Shown here: one piece after another, positions 7,379 through 13,612 of the stretch
Layout: the number at the start of each line of letters is the position of its first letter
Numbering within the stretch: position 1 is the first letter of the stretch
Assembly (NCBI GenBank): GCA_938009335.1
Contig: CALLHT010000173.1
Coordinates: 1-13,612 of the forward strand
DNA from: an uncultured Rhizobiaceae group bacterium
GTDB taxonomy: Bacteria; Pseudomonadota; Alphaproteobacteria; Rhizobiales; Rhizobiaceae
Direction of reading: 5' to 3'
Length of the DNA stretch: 13,612 nt
Translations under genes and position numbers: made by a program
Notes under the pieces: model-generated
What the model was told of the DNA's origin: nothing
Seen by the model: the letters and a program-made list of their open reading frames with translations, nothing else
The model's database searches: none

Positions 7379-9319
7379 TCAAGACGCGATACTAATTTTC
7401 CGCGCCTTTTCCGTTGCCTCAATAGCTTTCAGCAAATGGGTATCCCGTCCATACATGTCAGCAAAGTACTTTACGGTGCCATCCTGCTGCGGCCACGCGG
7501 TAAAGTAGGAAACATATACCGGCACTTTCGTTTTCAAGCGTTCCGTCTGGTTCTTGCCCTGCGCAATTGCAGCGCTGATGCGTGACTTGTTCTTGCCAAG
7601 AACTGCCGCAGCCATAGCGCGTGGATCATGCAAGCGTACACACCCGTGACTGAAGGCGCGATGCTGACGCTTGAACAGGCTTTTTGCAGGTGTGTCATGC
7701 ATGTAGATCGCATGCTTGTTAGGGAACATGATCTTCAACTCACCGAGTGCATTTTTTGCACCGGGAGGTTGGCGAACAGAGAAATTTGGTGTCGTCCCGA
7801 CACTGGACCAATTGACCGAAGATGACGAAATCCGTTTTCCGCCCCAAGTCGATAATTCGTATCCCTGCTGGTCCAGATATCCCGGATTACTGAGCGACTT
7901 TGGCAAAAACTCATTGACGATAATCGAACGTGGTACGCCCCAATAAGGGTTGTATTCAACATACTCTATTTCATCGTAGAAGAAATTGGTCTGGTTTGAT
8001 TTCTTTCCAACGACAACGCGCATAGAGAGTTCTTCATTGCCATTTTCAATATAACGCGCGCGATATTCTGGCTGGTTGATGAAGACATGACGCTCGCCGA
8101 ATTCATCCGGCAACCAGCGCAAACGCTCCATTGCAAGCTTGACCTGCGTGATCTTGTTTTCAGATGAAATACCAGCAAGTGCCGTTGCCGTATTGCGTCC
8201 AATGATGCCATCTGCACCAAGGCCTGCTTCTTTCTGGTATGTCTTCACCAATGCAACGATGTCTTTGGTGTACTTTGAGCTGCCGTCATAGCTTGCCAGC
8301 AGTGCTGAATGCTCTTGAATAAGCTTGATACTGCCACGTTTAACAATCGCCGATACAAAATCTTTCAATGCATCGTTTTTCTGCCCCGGCTTGATTAGGA
8401 CTTTCGTCGGCAACTCGATTAAATCATCTTCGACATTGGATAAAGTTGCCAGTTCATCACGCAATGCAGCAAACTTTTCATTTGTTGGATGCAGTTCACG
8501 CAGATTATTTGCCGGAAGCCCCTTATTCACAACTGCTTCAAATATGTCGCCTGCAGTGGCATCGTAGACAGGAAAATCATGGTAACCGCTCAAGCGGTTG
8601 GGATTAATCGTGCCGTACTCCGCATCCATAGCATACCGCAGAACAGCAACAGACATTGCAATTTCGTTCTTCAAACGAGCCGCAGCAAATTTTGGTTTAT
8701 CCTGATGTTTACTTACTCTCTCTAAGTCGACTGCGTAGTCCTCAGTACGCAGGCCATAGCTCTCAGCATTTGCAAGCAGTTTGCGAACTGACCGCGCTTT
8801 TGCGCTCCACTCACCCAGCTCGTTTACCCAGATGTAATCCTGATTGTCCGAGTAATATTCTGAAATGGCGGCCGCGATATGCTGTTCTGCAGTAAACTTA
8901 AGCTTGCCCGCGTCCACAATATCAGCAGTCATCAGCGAGATTTGCGGTTGCTCTTGCACAGCGGTATTTTGGTTATCGCCCTCAGGCTGATTAGAAATTA
9001 CCGTCACAGACGCAAACTTCACCGCGACAGGTTTCAGGTTGATCGTCCCGCGCTTTGCAACACGATAGGTATAGTTTTTGCTGGTTTCGACTTTAGGAAG
9101 CGGCTTTTTTTTCTTTTTCTTGGTTGTGAGAGCTTGAGCAGTTGCTTGCTGCTGACGTAGGCGTTCAGTTTTGGCACGCTTCTGCTTCGCTTTGCGCTCA
9201 TGTGCTTTTGGAAAAAGGACTTGAAACAGTGTTTTGCGCTGCTGCGTTTGCGAGAAAGCAGGCGTGGATATCATCGAACCCGCTAATAAAACCGCAGTAA
9301 GTACCGTAAACTTTTTCAT
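7379..9319 (-). CDS. YcbB-like (LdtD-type) L,D-transpeptidase
   Basis: The 646-residue product is a periplasmic enzyme expected to make 3-3 peptidoglycan crosslinks or related L,D linkages. It has a Sec signal peptide (cleavage near residue 23), then a Lys/Arg/Gln-rich linker (about 28-76) with six consecutive lysines (67-72). A scaffold-type domain follows (about 140-300; IWVNELGEWS at 163-172). Next is a peptidoglycan-binding-1 motif (about 350-383; KTYQKEAGLGADGIIGRNT) and the YkuD catalytic domain (about 410-605). The catalytic motif SHGCVRLHDP gives Cys560 and His558, with His541 in YMHDTP. The order and length match YcbB/LdtD of E. coli (about 615 residues), with a longer linker. The ATG at 9319 has GAGGG close upstream. 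It lies downstream of rpsD but beyond that gene's terminator, so it is probably transcribed alone. Confidence 0.93.
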   Translation of the reverse strand: MKKFTVLTAVLLAGSMISTPAFSQTQQRKTLFQVLFPKAHERKAKQKRAKTERLRQQQATAQALTTKKKKKKPLPKVETSKNYTYRVAKRGTINLKPVAVKFASVTVISNQPEGDNQNTAVQEQPQISLMTADIVDAGKLKFTAEQHIAAAISEYYSDNQDYIWVNELGEWSAKARSVRKLLANAESYGLRTEDYAVDLERVSKHQDKPKFAAARLKNEIAMSVAVLRYAMDAEYGTINPNRLSGYHDFPVYDATAGDIFEAVVNKGLPANNLRELHPTNEKFAALRDELATLSNVEDDLIELPTKVLIKPGQKNDALKDFVSAIVKRGSIKLIQEHSALLASYDGSSKYTKDIVALVKTYQKEAGLGADGIIGRNTATALAGISSENKITQVKLAMERLRWLPDEFGERHVFINQPEYRARYIENGNEELSMRVVVGKKSNQTNFFYDEIEYVEYNPYWGVPRSIIVNEFLPKSLSNPGYLDQQGYELSTWGGKRISSSSVNWSSVGTTPNFSVRQPPGAKNALGELKIMFPNKHAIYMHDTPAKSLFKRQHRAFSHGCVRLHDPRAMAAAVLGKNKSRISAAIAQGKNQTERLKTKVPVYVSYFTAWPQQDGTVKYFADMYGRDTHLLKAIEATEKARKISIAS

Positions 9320-9375
9320 CGATCCCTCATCACAATTAGCGCAATGTGCAAACAGATTTAACCCAAATTAACTGC

Positions 9376-9390
9376 ATTACGCAACGTAAT
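9376..9390. promoter_or_regulatory. Perfect inverted repeat overlapping the candidate transpeptidase -10
   Basis: ATTACG and CGTAAT are separated by CAA: a perfect 6+3+6 inverted repeat, 57 bases before the transpeptidase start. It covers all but one base of the candidate -10 (9386-9391) and the expected transcription start, a typical place for a repressor operator. A related half (CGTAAC) occurs at 9421-9426. The regulator is unknown. Confidence 0.4.
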
Positions 9391-9414
9391 ATTTACCTTA
9401 GCCCGTAGCAACAA
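9386..9414 (-). promoter_or_regulatory. Candidate promoter of the L,D-transpeptidase gene
   Basis: On the minus strand TTGTTG (9414-9409) and TATTAC (9391-9386) are separated by exactly 17 bases, a plausible housekeeping -35/-10 pair. Transcription would start near 9379, leaving a leader of about 60 bases. A pair of TTAA boxes (9358-9361 and 9368-9371) lies just downstream. Fit to consensus is moderate. Confidence 0.4.
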
Positions 9415-9476
9415 ATATCACGTAACGGTTATCAAAACCATACGATCACGAATTTATCATATCGGATTTTGATCAC

Positions 9477-9504
9477 AAAAAAGCCCGACACGCAGCCGGG
9501 CTTT
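9477..9504 (-). terminator. Rho-independent terminator of rpsD
   Basis: Read on the minus strand, AAAGCCCG (9504-9497), a nine-base loop and CGGGCTTT (9487-9480) form an eight base pair stem whose 3' side continues into a run of six T (9482-9477). It lies 45 bases after the rpsD stop and separates rpsD from the transpeptidase gene. Confidence 0.88.
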
Positions 9505-9548
9505 GAAACTGGTAGGTATTTTGGATCGAAATACCGATCCGTTTTCCC

Positions 9549-10166
9549 CTAACGGGAGTAGAATTCGACCACGAGGTTTGGTTCCATCTGTACCGGGTAA
9601 GGCACATCTCCAAACGCAGGTTTACGAACATATGTCGCTGTCATTTTTGAATGATCCGCATCCACATATTCAGGAACATCACGTTCTGCAAGTTGAGTCG
9701 CCTCAAGCACGAATGCAAGTTGCTTTGAACGGTCACGAATTTCAATTACGTCACCTGGCTTACAGCGATATGATGGGATATCCACTTTGCCACCGTTTAC
9801 CTTCACATGACCGTGGTTGATGAACTGACGCGCAGCAAACACAGTTGCAACAAACTTAGCGCGGTAGACCAATGCATCCAGACGGCTTTCAAGCAGACCG
9901 ATGAGGTTTTCAGATGTATCGCCTTTCTGACGAACTGCTTCGCCGTAAATGCGACGGAACTGTTTTTCTGAAATATTGCCGTAATAGCCTTTGAGTTTTT
10001 GCTTAGCACGAAGCTGCACACCAAAGTCAGATGGCTTGCCCTTACGGCGCTGGCCGTGTTCACCTGGTCCGTATTCACGGCGGTTCACAGGAGACTTTGG
10101 GCGGCCCCAAATGTTTTCGCCAAGGCGGCGGTCAATCTTGTACTTGGTAGAAATACGCTTGCTCAT
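9549..10166 (-). CDS. rpsD: 30S ribosomal protein S4 (uS4)
   Basis: The 205-residue protein is the expected length for S4, which binds 16S rRNA early in small-subunit assembly and often represses its own synthesis. The N-terminal arm (MSKRISTKYKIDRRLGENIW) is followed by the conserved SPVNRREYGPGEHGQ segment. The S4 RNA-binding domain covers about 95-160 (SRLDALVYRAKF ... HGHVKVNGGKVDIPSY). The N-terminal region has no cysteines, so this is the zinc-free form; the only Cys is in SYRCKPG. As is usual in alphaproteobacteria, the gene stands alone rather than in the alpha ribosomal operon. A Shine-Dalgarno (AAGGAAA) lies seven bases before the ATG. It has its own candidate promoter and a roughly 170-base leader, and ends at the terminator at 9477-9504. 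Confidence 0.98.
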   Translation of the reverse strand: MSKRISTKYKIDRRLGENIWGRPKSPVNRREYGPGEHGQRRKGKPSDFGVQLRAKQKLKGYYGNISEKQFRRIYGEAVRQKGDTSENLIGLLESRLDALVYRAKFVATVFAARQFINHGHVKVNGGKVDIPSYRCKPGDVIEIRDRSKQLAFVLEATQLAERDVPEYVDADHSKMTATYVRKPAFGDVPYPVQMEPNLVVEFYSR

Positions 10167-10340
10167 TTACATTTCCTTGTTTCAAAACAATAAATTAAAC
10201 CCAACACTTAATGTATCGAGTTAGAAGGAAACGCACCCTCCTCTTTCATCCTTTTTGGAATGAACGACAGGCCAATTCACGCACGTTTTGTGAAATTGAA
10301 CACGGGATACGTAAAACACCTCACGACCGATAATCGTAAG
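10167..10340 (-). promoter_or_regulatory. Long 5' leader of rpsD with hairpin potential
   Basis: No gene is visible in this stretch. If transcription starts at the candidate promoter, it is an untranslated leader of about 170 bases. It contains an eight base pair hairpin with one bulge at 10273-10298 (CAATTTCAC / GTGAATTG in the RNA, nine-base loop). It also has a Shine-Dalgarno-like GAGGAGGG at 10235-10242 that is far (about 70 bases) from the rpsD start and can pair weakly with a nearby CCTTCT. S4 autoregulates through mRNA leaders in other bacteria, so this is a candidate S4-binding leader; no match to a known S4 leader motif is claimed. Confidence 0.35.
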
Positions 10341-10348
10341 GATGCGCG

Positions 10349-10377
10349 TACCTACGCATTTCATCGATAATTGTCAA
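10349..10377 (-). promoter_or_regulatory. Candidate promoter of rpsD
   Basis: On the minus strand a perfect -35 TTGACA (10377-10372) is followed after 17 bases by TAGGTA (10354-10349), a poor -10 of the kind often seen in alphaproteobacteria. It lies 38 bases beyond the end of murI and would give rpsD independent transcription. Only the -35 is strong evidence. Confidence 0.45.
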
Positions 10378-10389
10378 GCGAATATGGCC

Positions 10390-10399
10390 CTCCATGGAG
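10390..10399. repeat. Perfect ten-base palindrome after murI
   Basis: CTCCATGGAG is a perfect palindrome between the murI stop and the rpsD -35, about 12 bases upstream of that -35. It has no loop and no T-run, so it is not an intrinsic terminator. It may be a protein-binding site upstream of the rpsD promoter or chance. Confidence 0.25.
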
Positions 10400-10414
10400 C
10401 GCAAACGCGATGAG

Positions 10415-11197
10415 CTAGACTACCCGCAAACCAAAGCCAAGCAACAGGTTTTTTGTCCCTGCACTTACATCATTACTGGTAAAAAATGCCTCGTCCCTTG
10501 AAAGCTTCTCGCCAGCTTCTTCGTGTACATCCAGCGCCAGCGAAGCAGCGCGCCTGGCAATCGCCTCAGACGTATCGATCCAGTCGACTGGCCAAGGCGC
10601 CATTTTGCGCATTCGATTGACCAAAAACGGATAATGGGTGCAAGCCAATACGACGATATCTGTGCGCTTACCATCTTGCTCGTAAAAGCAAGGAGCTATT
10701 TCTGCCGCAACAGCCGCCTCGTCTGTGAATCCCCCCCTTAGATACGTTTCAGCCAATGCAGCAAGCTTAGTGCTGCCCACAAGCCGCACATGGCAGCTTG
10801 TTGCATATTCATCGATCAATTGGCGGGTATATTGACGCTTCACAGTGCCTGGCGTCGCCAAAACTGAGACGACACCACTTCTTGTTCGCTCAGCAGCAGG
10901 CTTAATCGCAGGCACTGTTCCAACAAATATCTTATCAGGATAGGCTTCTCTTAGTGGTGCGATACCAAGCGTAGACGCGGTGTTGCAGGCAATCACCATG
11001 ATTTCCGGGTCGTATCGTTCAATGAGCTCTCCAAACAACGTAATCATGCGCTGCTTCAAAGGTTCTTCATCCCAATCGCCATACGGGAATGCTGCGTCAT
11101 CCGCCACATAGACGTATTGTTTTTGGGGCATGAGAACGCGGGCTTCTCGAAGGACGGAGAGGCCACCAATTCCAGAATCGAATACGAGAATGCTCAC
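10415..11197 (-). CDS. murI: Glutamate racemase
   Basis: This 260-residue cytosolic enzyme interconverts L- and D-glutamate, supplying D-Glu for the second position of the peptidoglycan stem peptide. DSGIGGLSV (Asp7, Ser8) opens the protein and PYG is at 38-40. The two catalytic cysteines lie in IACNTAS (Cys71) and LACTHYP (Cys186, with His188). The usual YFGDTA-like segment before PYG reads VADDAAF here. The start is GTG, and its first bases overlap the TGA stop of the PAP2 gene as GTGA, a four-base overlap that implies translational coupling; no good Shine-Dalgarno is present. The phosphatase and MurI are therefore made together, both plausibly serving envelope synthesis. The rpsD promoter follows. 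Confidence 0.97.
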   Translation of the reverse strand: MSILVFDSGIGGLSVLREARVLMPQKQYVYVADDAAFPYGDWDEEPLKQRMITLFGELIERYDPEIMVIACNTASTLGIAPLREAYPDKIFVGTVPAIKPAAERTRSGVVSVLATPGTVKRQYTRQLIDEYATSCHVRLVGSTKLAALAETYLRGGFTDEAAVAAEIAPCFYEQDGKRTDIVVLACTHYPFLVNRMRKMAPWPVDWIDTSEAIARRAASLALDVHEEAGEKLSRDEAFFTSNDVSAGTKNLLLGFGLRVV

Positions 11198-12033
11198 CCG
11201 CGGTTTTTAGCAGCTCTTCGGCTCAAACCGAACCCCAAATCGGCAAGAGATTGGGATTTCTTACGCAGGCGGCGTCTGGCTCGATCAACCGCCGAGTTCC
11301 GCATCCGCAACTGCCCATCGGGGCCAAACTCAAATAACAGGCGTTTGCGAGCAAAAACCCGCGCATAGATCCAAGTAAACATTACTCCAAGTGCTAGACC
11401 TGCCAATACGTCACTGGGAAAATGAACTCCAATTACAAATCGACTTACTGCAACCATGAGGGCAAAAGGGGTAAATATCCAAAATAGCCGGGGTGCAACA
11501 AGAAACAAAACGGCTATCATAGCGCCCATTGTCGTTGAATGCCCTGACGGGAAACTTGCGTAGAGATAAGAGTCGGTAAATGGGCTCGCAATCCAGAAGT
11601 CGCCATTTTCGAACAATACCGGACGGGCTCTTCCAATAACATTCTTCAAGGCAATTGCGATTAATCCGCTAAATGCTACTGCGGTGAAAGCAAAATAGAA
11701 CTTAAGAAAAATATGATGCCAGTGAATAAAGTGTGACGCACTCAGATTTGGGAAGCGATAAACAGACATAAACAACAAGACACTACCCGTGCTAACCAAT
11801 ATCCAGTCAGATTTACCAGCATGGGTAATCCAACCCATCCACCACACTCCGGGAAGCGCTTCCTGTCTTAACCAATCCAAGAGCATTGGGTCCGCGATCT
11901 GATAGGAGAGCACTATTGCAACGAAAAGGGTAAGGCCGATTGCAACGAGGAGGCGCATATCAGGCAATATTCCAGCACTTACATCAGACTTGCGCGCAGA
12001 CACAAACCGGAAATAATTCGATACTGTGTTCAA
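11194..12033 (-). CDS. PAP2-family integral membrane phosphatase
   Basis: The 279-residue polytopic membrane protein carries all three PAP2 acid phosphatase signatures: K-x6-RP (Lys130, Arg137, Pro138 in KNVIGRARP), PSGH at 162-165, and SR-x5-H-x3-D (Ser197, Arg198, His204, Asp208). About six hydrophobic helices are visible. The active site should face the periplasm, acting on undecaprenyl pyrophosphate, phosphatidylglycerol phosphate or another lipid phosphate; sequence alone does not decide. A basic C-terminal tail (about 229-279, Arg/Lys-rich) follows the last helix. Linkage to murI by a GTGA overlap favours a role in peptidoglycan lipid-carrier recycling, but that is inference. The start is uncertain: I used the TTG at 12033, with GGGGGAAG about 15 bases upstream; the first ATG is residue 26. 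It follows trmJ after 149 bases, which hold no gene or clear promoter. Confidence 0.88.
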   Translation of the reverse strand: MNTVSNYFRFVSARKSDVSAGILPDMRLLVAIGLTLFVAIVLSYQIADPMLLDWLRQEALPGVWWMGWITHAGKSDWILVSTGSVLLFMSVYRFPNLSASHFIHWHHIFLKFYFAFTAVAFSGLIAIALKNVIGRARPVLFENGDFWIASPFTDSYLYASFPSGHSTTMGAMIAVLFLVAPRLFWIFTPFALMVAVSRFVIGVHFPSDVLAGLALGVMFTWIYARVFARKRLLFEFGPDGQLRMRNSAVDRARRRLRKKSQSLADLGFGLSRRAAKNRG

Positions 12034-12182
12034 CCAAGTATGAATAACACTTCCCCCATAAAGGTATATTTACGCCGACCCCTTCACCATGATTTGCCGT
12101 ATTCGGGCCACTATTGCAAGTCGATGATCAGGTTTTGTTAAGAATATTCCTCAGATTCAACAAGAGTGTGGATTTTTGACCA

Positions 12183-12992
12183 CTATTCTTTTCCGATCTC
12201 CGAACTAGCCTTTGGGGCCTTTGCCTGTTGCTTTTTGATCCAGCGGCGTTCTAGTGCAGCGATCATGCCATGCATTGCGTGGATTTCCGGGTCCTGCAAC
12301 TTCGCATTCACAAACAATGAGCGAACCGTCATCCGTAGACGATCCGCTTTTTCAGATGGGAAAAAGTAATTGGCATCTTCCAGGGCATCTTCCAGATGTT
12401 TCAGCAGACTTTGAACCGCTTCCCGCCGCGCCGGTTTCGTATCAGGCGACGAAAATCCTGTCTGCGAAACTTTATCTGATTGCCTCATCCATTCGTAAGA
12501 CATCAGCAACACAGCCTGTGCGATATTCAGCGACGCAAACGCAGGGTTTACAGGAAACGTTACAATCTCGTCTGCAAGGGCGATTTCATGGTTTTCCAAG
12601 CCCCATCTTTCGCGGCCAAACAATAGGCCCGTCGTTTGATCGCGGGCCTCTCGCTCGTGAACCAGCTGGCAAGCCTCTTCCGGTGGCAAAACCGGTTTTA
12701 TCATATCGCGTGGTCGTGCCGTGGTGGCCATCACATGATGCAGGTCCGCAATGGCGGCTTCCAATGTTTCATATACCACCACACCATCAATCACGTGATC
12801 TGCCCTACTCGCCGCAGCACGTGCTTTTTCACTTGGCCAACCATCTCGAGGATTGACCAGCCGCAACTCACTTAAGCCGAAATTTGCCATGGCACGCGCC
12901 ACCATGCCGATGTTTTCACCCAGCTGCGGCTCAACCAAAATGATTGCCGGACCACCGGAAAAAAGAGGTTGTGTATGATCGGTTCCTGACAT
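12183..12992 (-). CDS. trmJ: TrmJ-family tRNA 2'-O-methyltransferase (SPOUT class)
   Basis: TrmJ uses S-adenosylmethionine to methylate the 2'-OH of nucleotide 32 in the anticodon loop of several tRNAs. The SPOUT (SpoU) motifs are in order. Motif 1 is EPQLGENIGMVARAM at 21-35, with Asn27 and the likely catalytic Arg33. Motif 2 is LFGRERWGLEN at 124-134. Motif 3 is FPVNPAFASLNIAQAV at 146-161, with Asn156, where the knot and cofactor pocket form. The motif-2 FGxExxGL pattern and the C-terminal helical extension (about 190-255) favour TrmJ over TrmL or TrmH. At 269 residues it is slightly longer than the E. coli enzyme. The ATG at 12992 has a poor Shine-Dalgarno. It diverges from the phosphoesterase gene across a 137-base gap. 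Confidence 0.93.
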   Translation of the reverse strand: MSGTDHTQPLFSGGPAIILVEPQLGENIGMVARAMANFGLSELRLVNPRDGWPSEKARAAASRADHVIDGVVVYETLEAAIADLHHVMATTARPRDMIKPVLPPEEACQLVHEREARDQTTGLLFGRERWGLENHEIALADEIVTFPVNPAFASLNIAQAVLLMSYEWMRQSDKVSQTGFSSPDTKPARREAVQSLLKHLEDALEDANYFFPSEKADRLRMTVRSLFVNAKLQDPEIHAMHGMIAALERRWIKKQQAKAPKASSEIGKE

Positions 12993-13047
12993 TCCGCGCT
13001 AATGGCCTAAAACAACACTCGTTTCAAGGAAATTTGCGAATAGCGCG

Positions 13048-13063
13048 ATTATAACAATTTGTT
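13048..13063 (-). promoter_or_regulatory. Candidate trmJ -10 with adjoining palindrome
   Basis: On the minus strand a perfect TATAAT occurs at 13053-13048, which would start transcription near 13041, about 50 bases before the trmJ ATG. No matching -35 at 16-18 bases is evident. Immediately upstream, sharing one base, is the 11-base palindrome AACAATTTGTT (13053-13063). On the other strand TTGACG (13084-13089) is a possible -35 for the divergent phosphoesterase gene, but its -10 is weak. Confidence 0.35.
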
Positions 13064-13129
13064 TTCTTGTTAAGCGGTCCAGTTTGACGTAGTTGATCGC
13101 CTTGTTTTAGGACAAAAGGGCCAATCGTA

Positions 13130-13612
13130 GTGACGGAAGACAAGATAGAGACAATTGATGTTGAACATCGCGCTTTGATCTTCGGTGGAGCATACGGCAA
13201 CTTTCAGGCGACCAATGCTATTCTTAACTATGCTAAGCTGCATGGGTTCGGCCCGGCAAACACCATCTTCACCGGTGACTTAGTGGCCTATTGCGGACAA
13301 CCGCAGGAAACAACTGACCTTGTCCGAGAATTTAACTGCCATATGATTATGGGAAACTGCGAGGAATCTCTTGCGGCAGGGCGAGACGATTGCGGATGCG
13401 GCTTTGAGGAAAATACGGCCTGCAGCGTATTATCTGCGCAATGGTTTTCATTCTGCCAGAGCGCTCTCAATCACGAAACAAAACAGTGGATGGGAACACT
13501 TCCCCGATCTCTGGACATTCAGATCGGTGGGTTCCGTCTATTCTGCACCCATGGCACACCTAGTGAGATCAACGAGTTCGTGTTTCCGTCTGATATTGCA
13601 GAAGGACGGTTC
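13130..13612 (+). CDS. Cys-rich metallophosphoesterase-like protein, 5' part (runs off window)
   Basis: The frame opens with GTG at 13130, preceded by AAAGGG nine bases upstream, and continues without a stop for 161 codons to the window end. The layout is that of small bacterial calcineurin-like phosphoesterases (YfcE or diadenosine-polyphosphatase type): LIFGGAYGNFQA (16-27) in place of the D-x-H-G-N motif, FTGDLVAYCG (47-56), IMGNCEE (73-79) in place of GNHE, and FCTHGTP (138-144). Thus the first-motif Asp and His are Gly20 and Tyr22, and the third-motif His is Cys77, while Asp50, Asn76 and His141 remain. Eight cysteines are present (55, 70, 77, 88, 90, 98, 109, 139), including DCGCGF. I recall similar proteins in rhizobial genomes annotated only as metallophosphoesterase. 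Catalytic activity is doubtful or altered. No signal peptide is seen. Confidence 0.8.
   Translation, partial: MTEDKIETIDVEHRALIFGGAYGNFQATNAILNYAKLHGFGPANTIFTGDLVAYCGQPQETTDLVREFNCHMIMGNCEESLAAGRDDCGCGFEENTACSVLSAQWFSFCQSALNHETKQWMGTLPRSLDIQIGGFRLFCTHGTPSEINEFVFPSDIAEGRF

Noticed and set aside
9358..9371. Exact CtrA binding site upstream of the L,D-transpeptidase.
   Set aside because: The TTAA boxes are spaced by six bases, not the seven of the consensus, so I report it only as CtrA-like within a finding.
10390..10399. CTCCATGGAG palindrome as a murI terminator.
   Set aside because: It has no loop and no following T-run on either strand, so it cannot be called a rho-independent terminator.
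12034..12182. Promoter or small RNA in the gap between trmJ and the PAP2 gene.
   Set aside because: Only weak -35/-10-like hexamers and a short eight-base palindrome (GAATATTC) are present; nothing stands above chance.
12254..12856. 200-codon + strand frame opposite trmJ.
   Set aside because: It covers the SPOUT motif region of trmJ in antisense; the product has no family features.
1..13612. Mobile element, CRISPR array, phage or defence island.
   Set aside because: No transposase, integrase, terminal repeats, spaced repeats or defence-type domains are seen; nearly all genes are recognisable core genes of even composition.

Overview
This window looks like chromosomal core DNA from a mid-GC alphaproteobacterium, most likely Hyphomicrobiales (Rhizobiales). 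The evidence is an RNase E with the Arg/Glu-rich disordered tail and C-terminal Gly-Trp-Trp motif known from Caulobacter-type degradosomes, an N-terminally extended methionine aminopeptidase, a large YcbB-type L,D-transpeptidase, and an unusual cysteine-rich phosphoesterase whose pattern I recall from rhizobial genomes. The genus cannot be fixed from sequence reading alone. I see no tRNA, rRNA, insertion sequence, prophage or CRISPR array.

Layout. The left part (1-4367, + strand) is a tight co-directional run: the 3' two thirds of rne, then sfsA, map and radC, with gaps of 28, 24 and roughly 50-80 bases. After a 104-base gap holding an imperfect hairpin come a 743-residue RND/MMPL-type membrane exporter (4472-6703) and a small secreted basic protein of unknown function (6754-7287). 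This pair ends at a strong hairpin terminator (7309-7337) that may work in both directions, because the next gene converges on it.

The right part is on the minus strand. In order of transcription it holds trmJ (12992-12183), a PAP2-family membrane phosphatase (12033-11194), murI (11197-10415, overlapping the phosphatase stop by 4 bases as GTGA), rpsD with a candidate promoter and a roughly 170-base leader (10166-9549), a rho-independent terminator (9477-9504), and a YcbB-like L,D-transpeptidase (9319-7379). The transpeptidase has a candidate promoter whose -10 is overlapped by a perfect inverted repeat. A divergent + strand gene at 13130 (GTG start) runs off the right edge. It encodes a metallophosphoesterase-like protein in which several canonical metal ligands are replaced and which carries eight cysteines in 161 residues.

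How the genes relate. Two themes are mixed. One is RNA and translation housekeeping: RNase E, Map, TrmJ and uS4. The other is the cell envelope: glutamate racemase supplies D-Glu for peptidoglycan, the PAP2 enzyme may recycle a lipid carrier or remodel lipid, the L,D-transpeptidase crosslinks peptidoglycan or attaches proteins to it, and the RND exporter plus secreted protein act in the inner membrane and periplasm. Most genes are recognisable core genes. The least explained items are the degenerate Cys-rich phosphoesterase, the exporter/secreted-protein pair, and the leader and operator-like elements upstream of rpsD and the L,D-transpeptidase.
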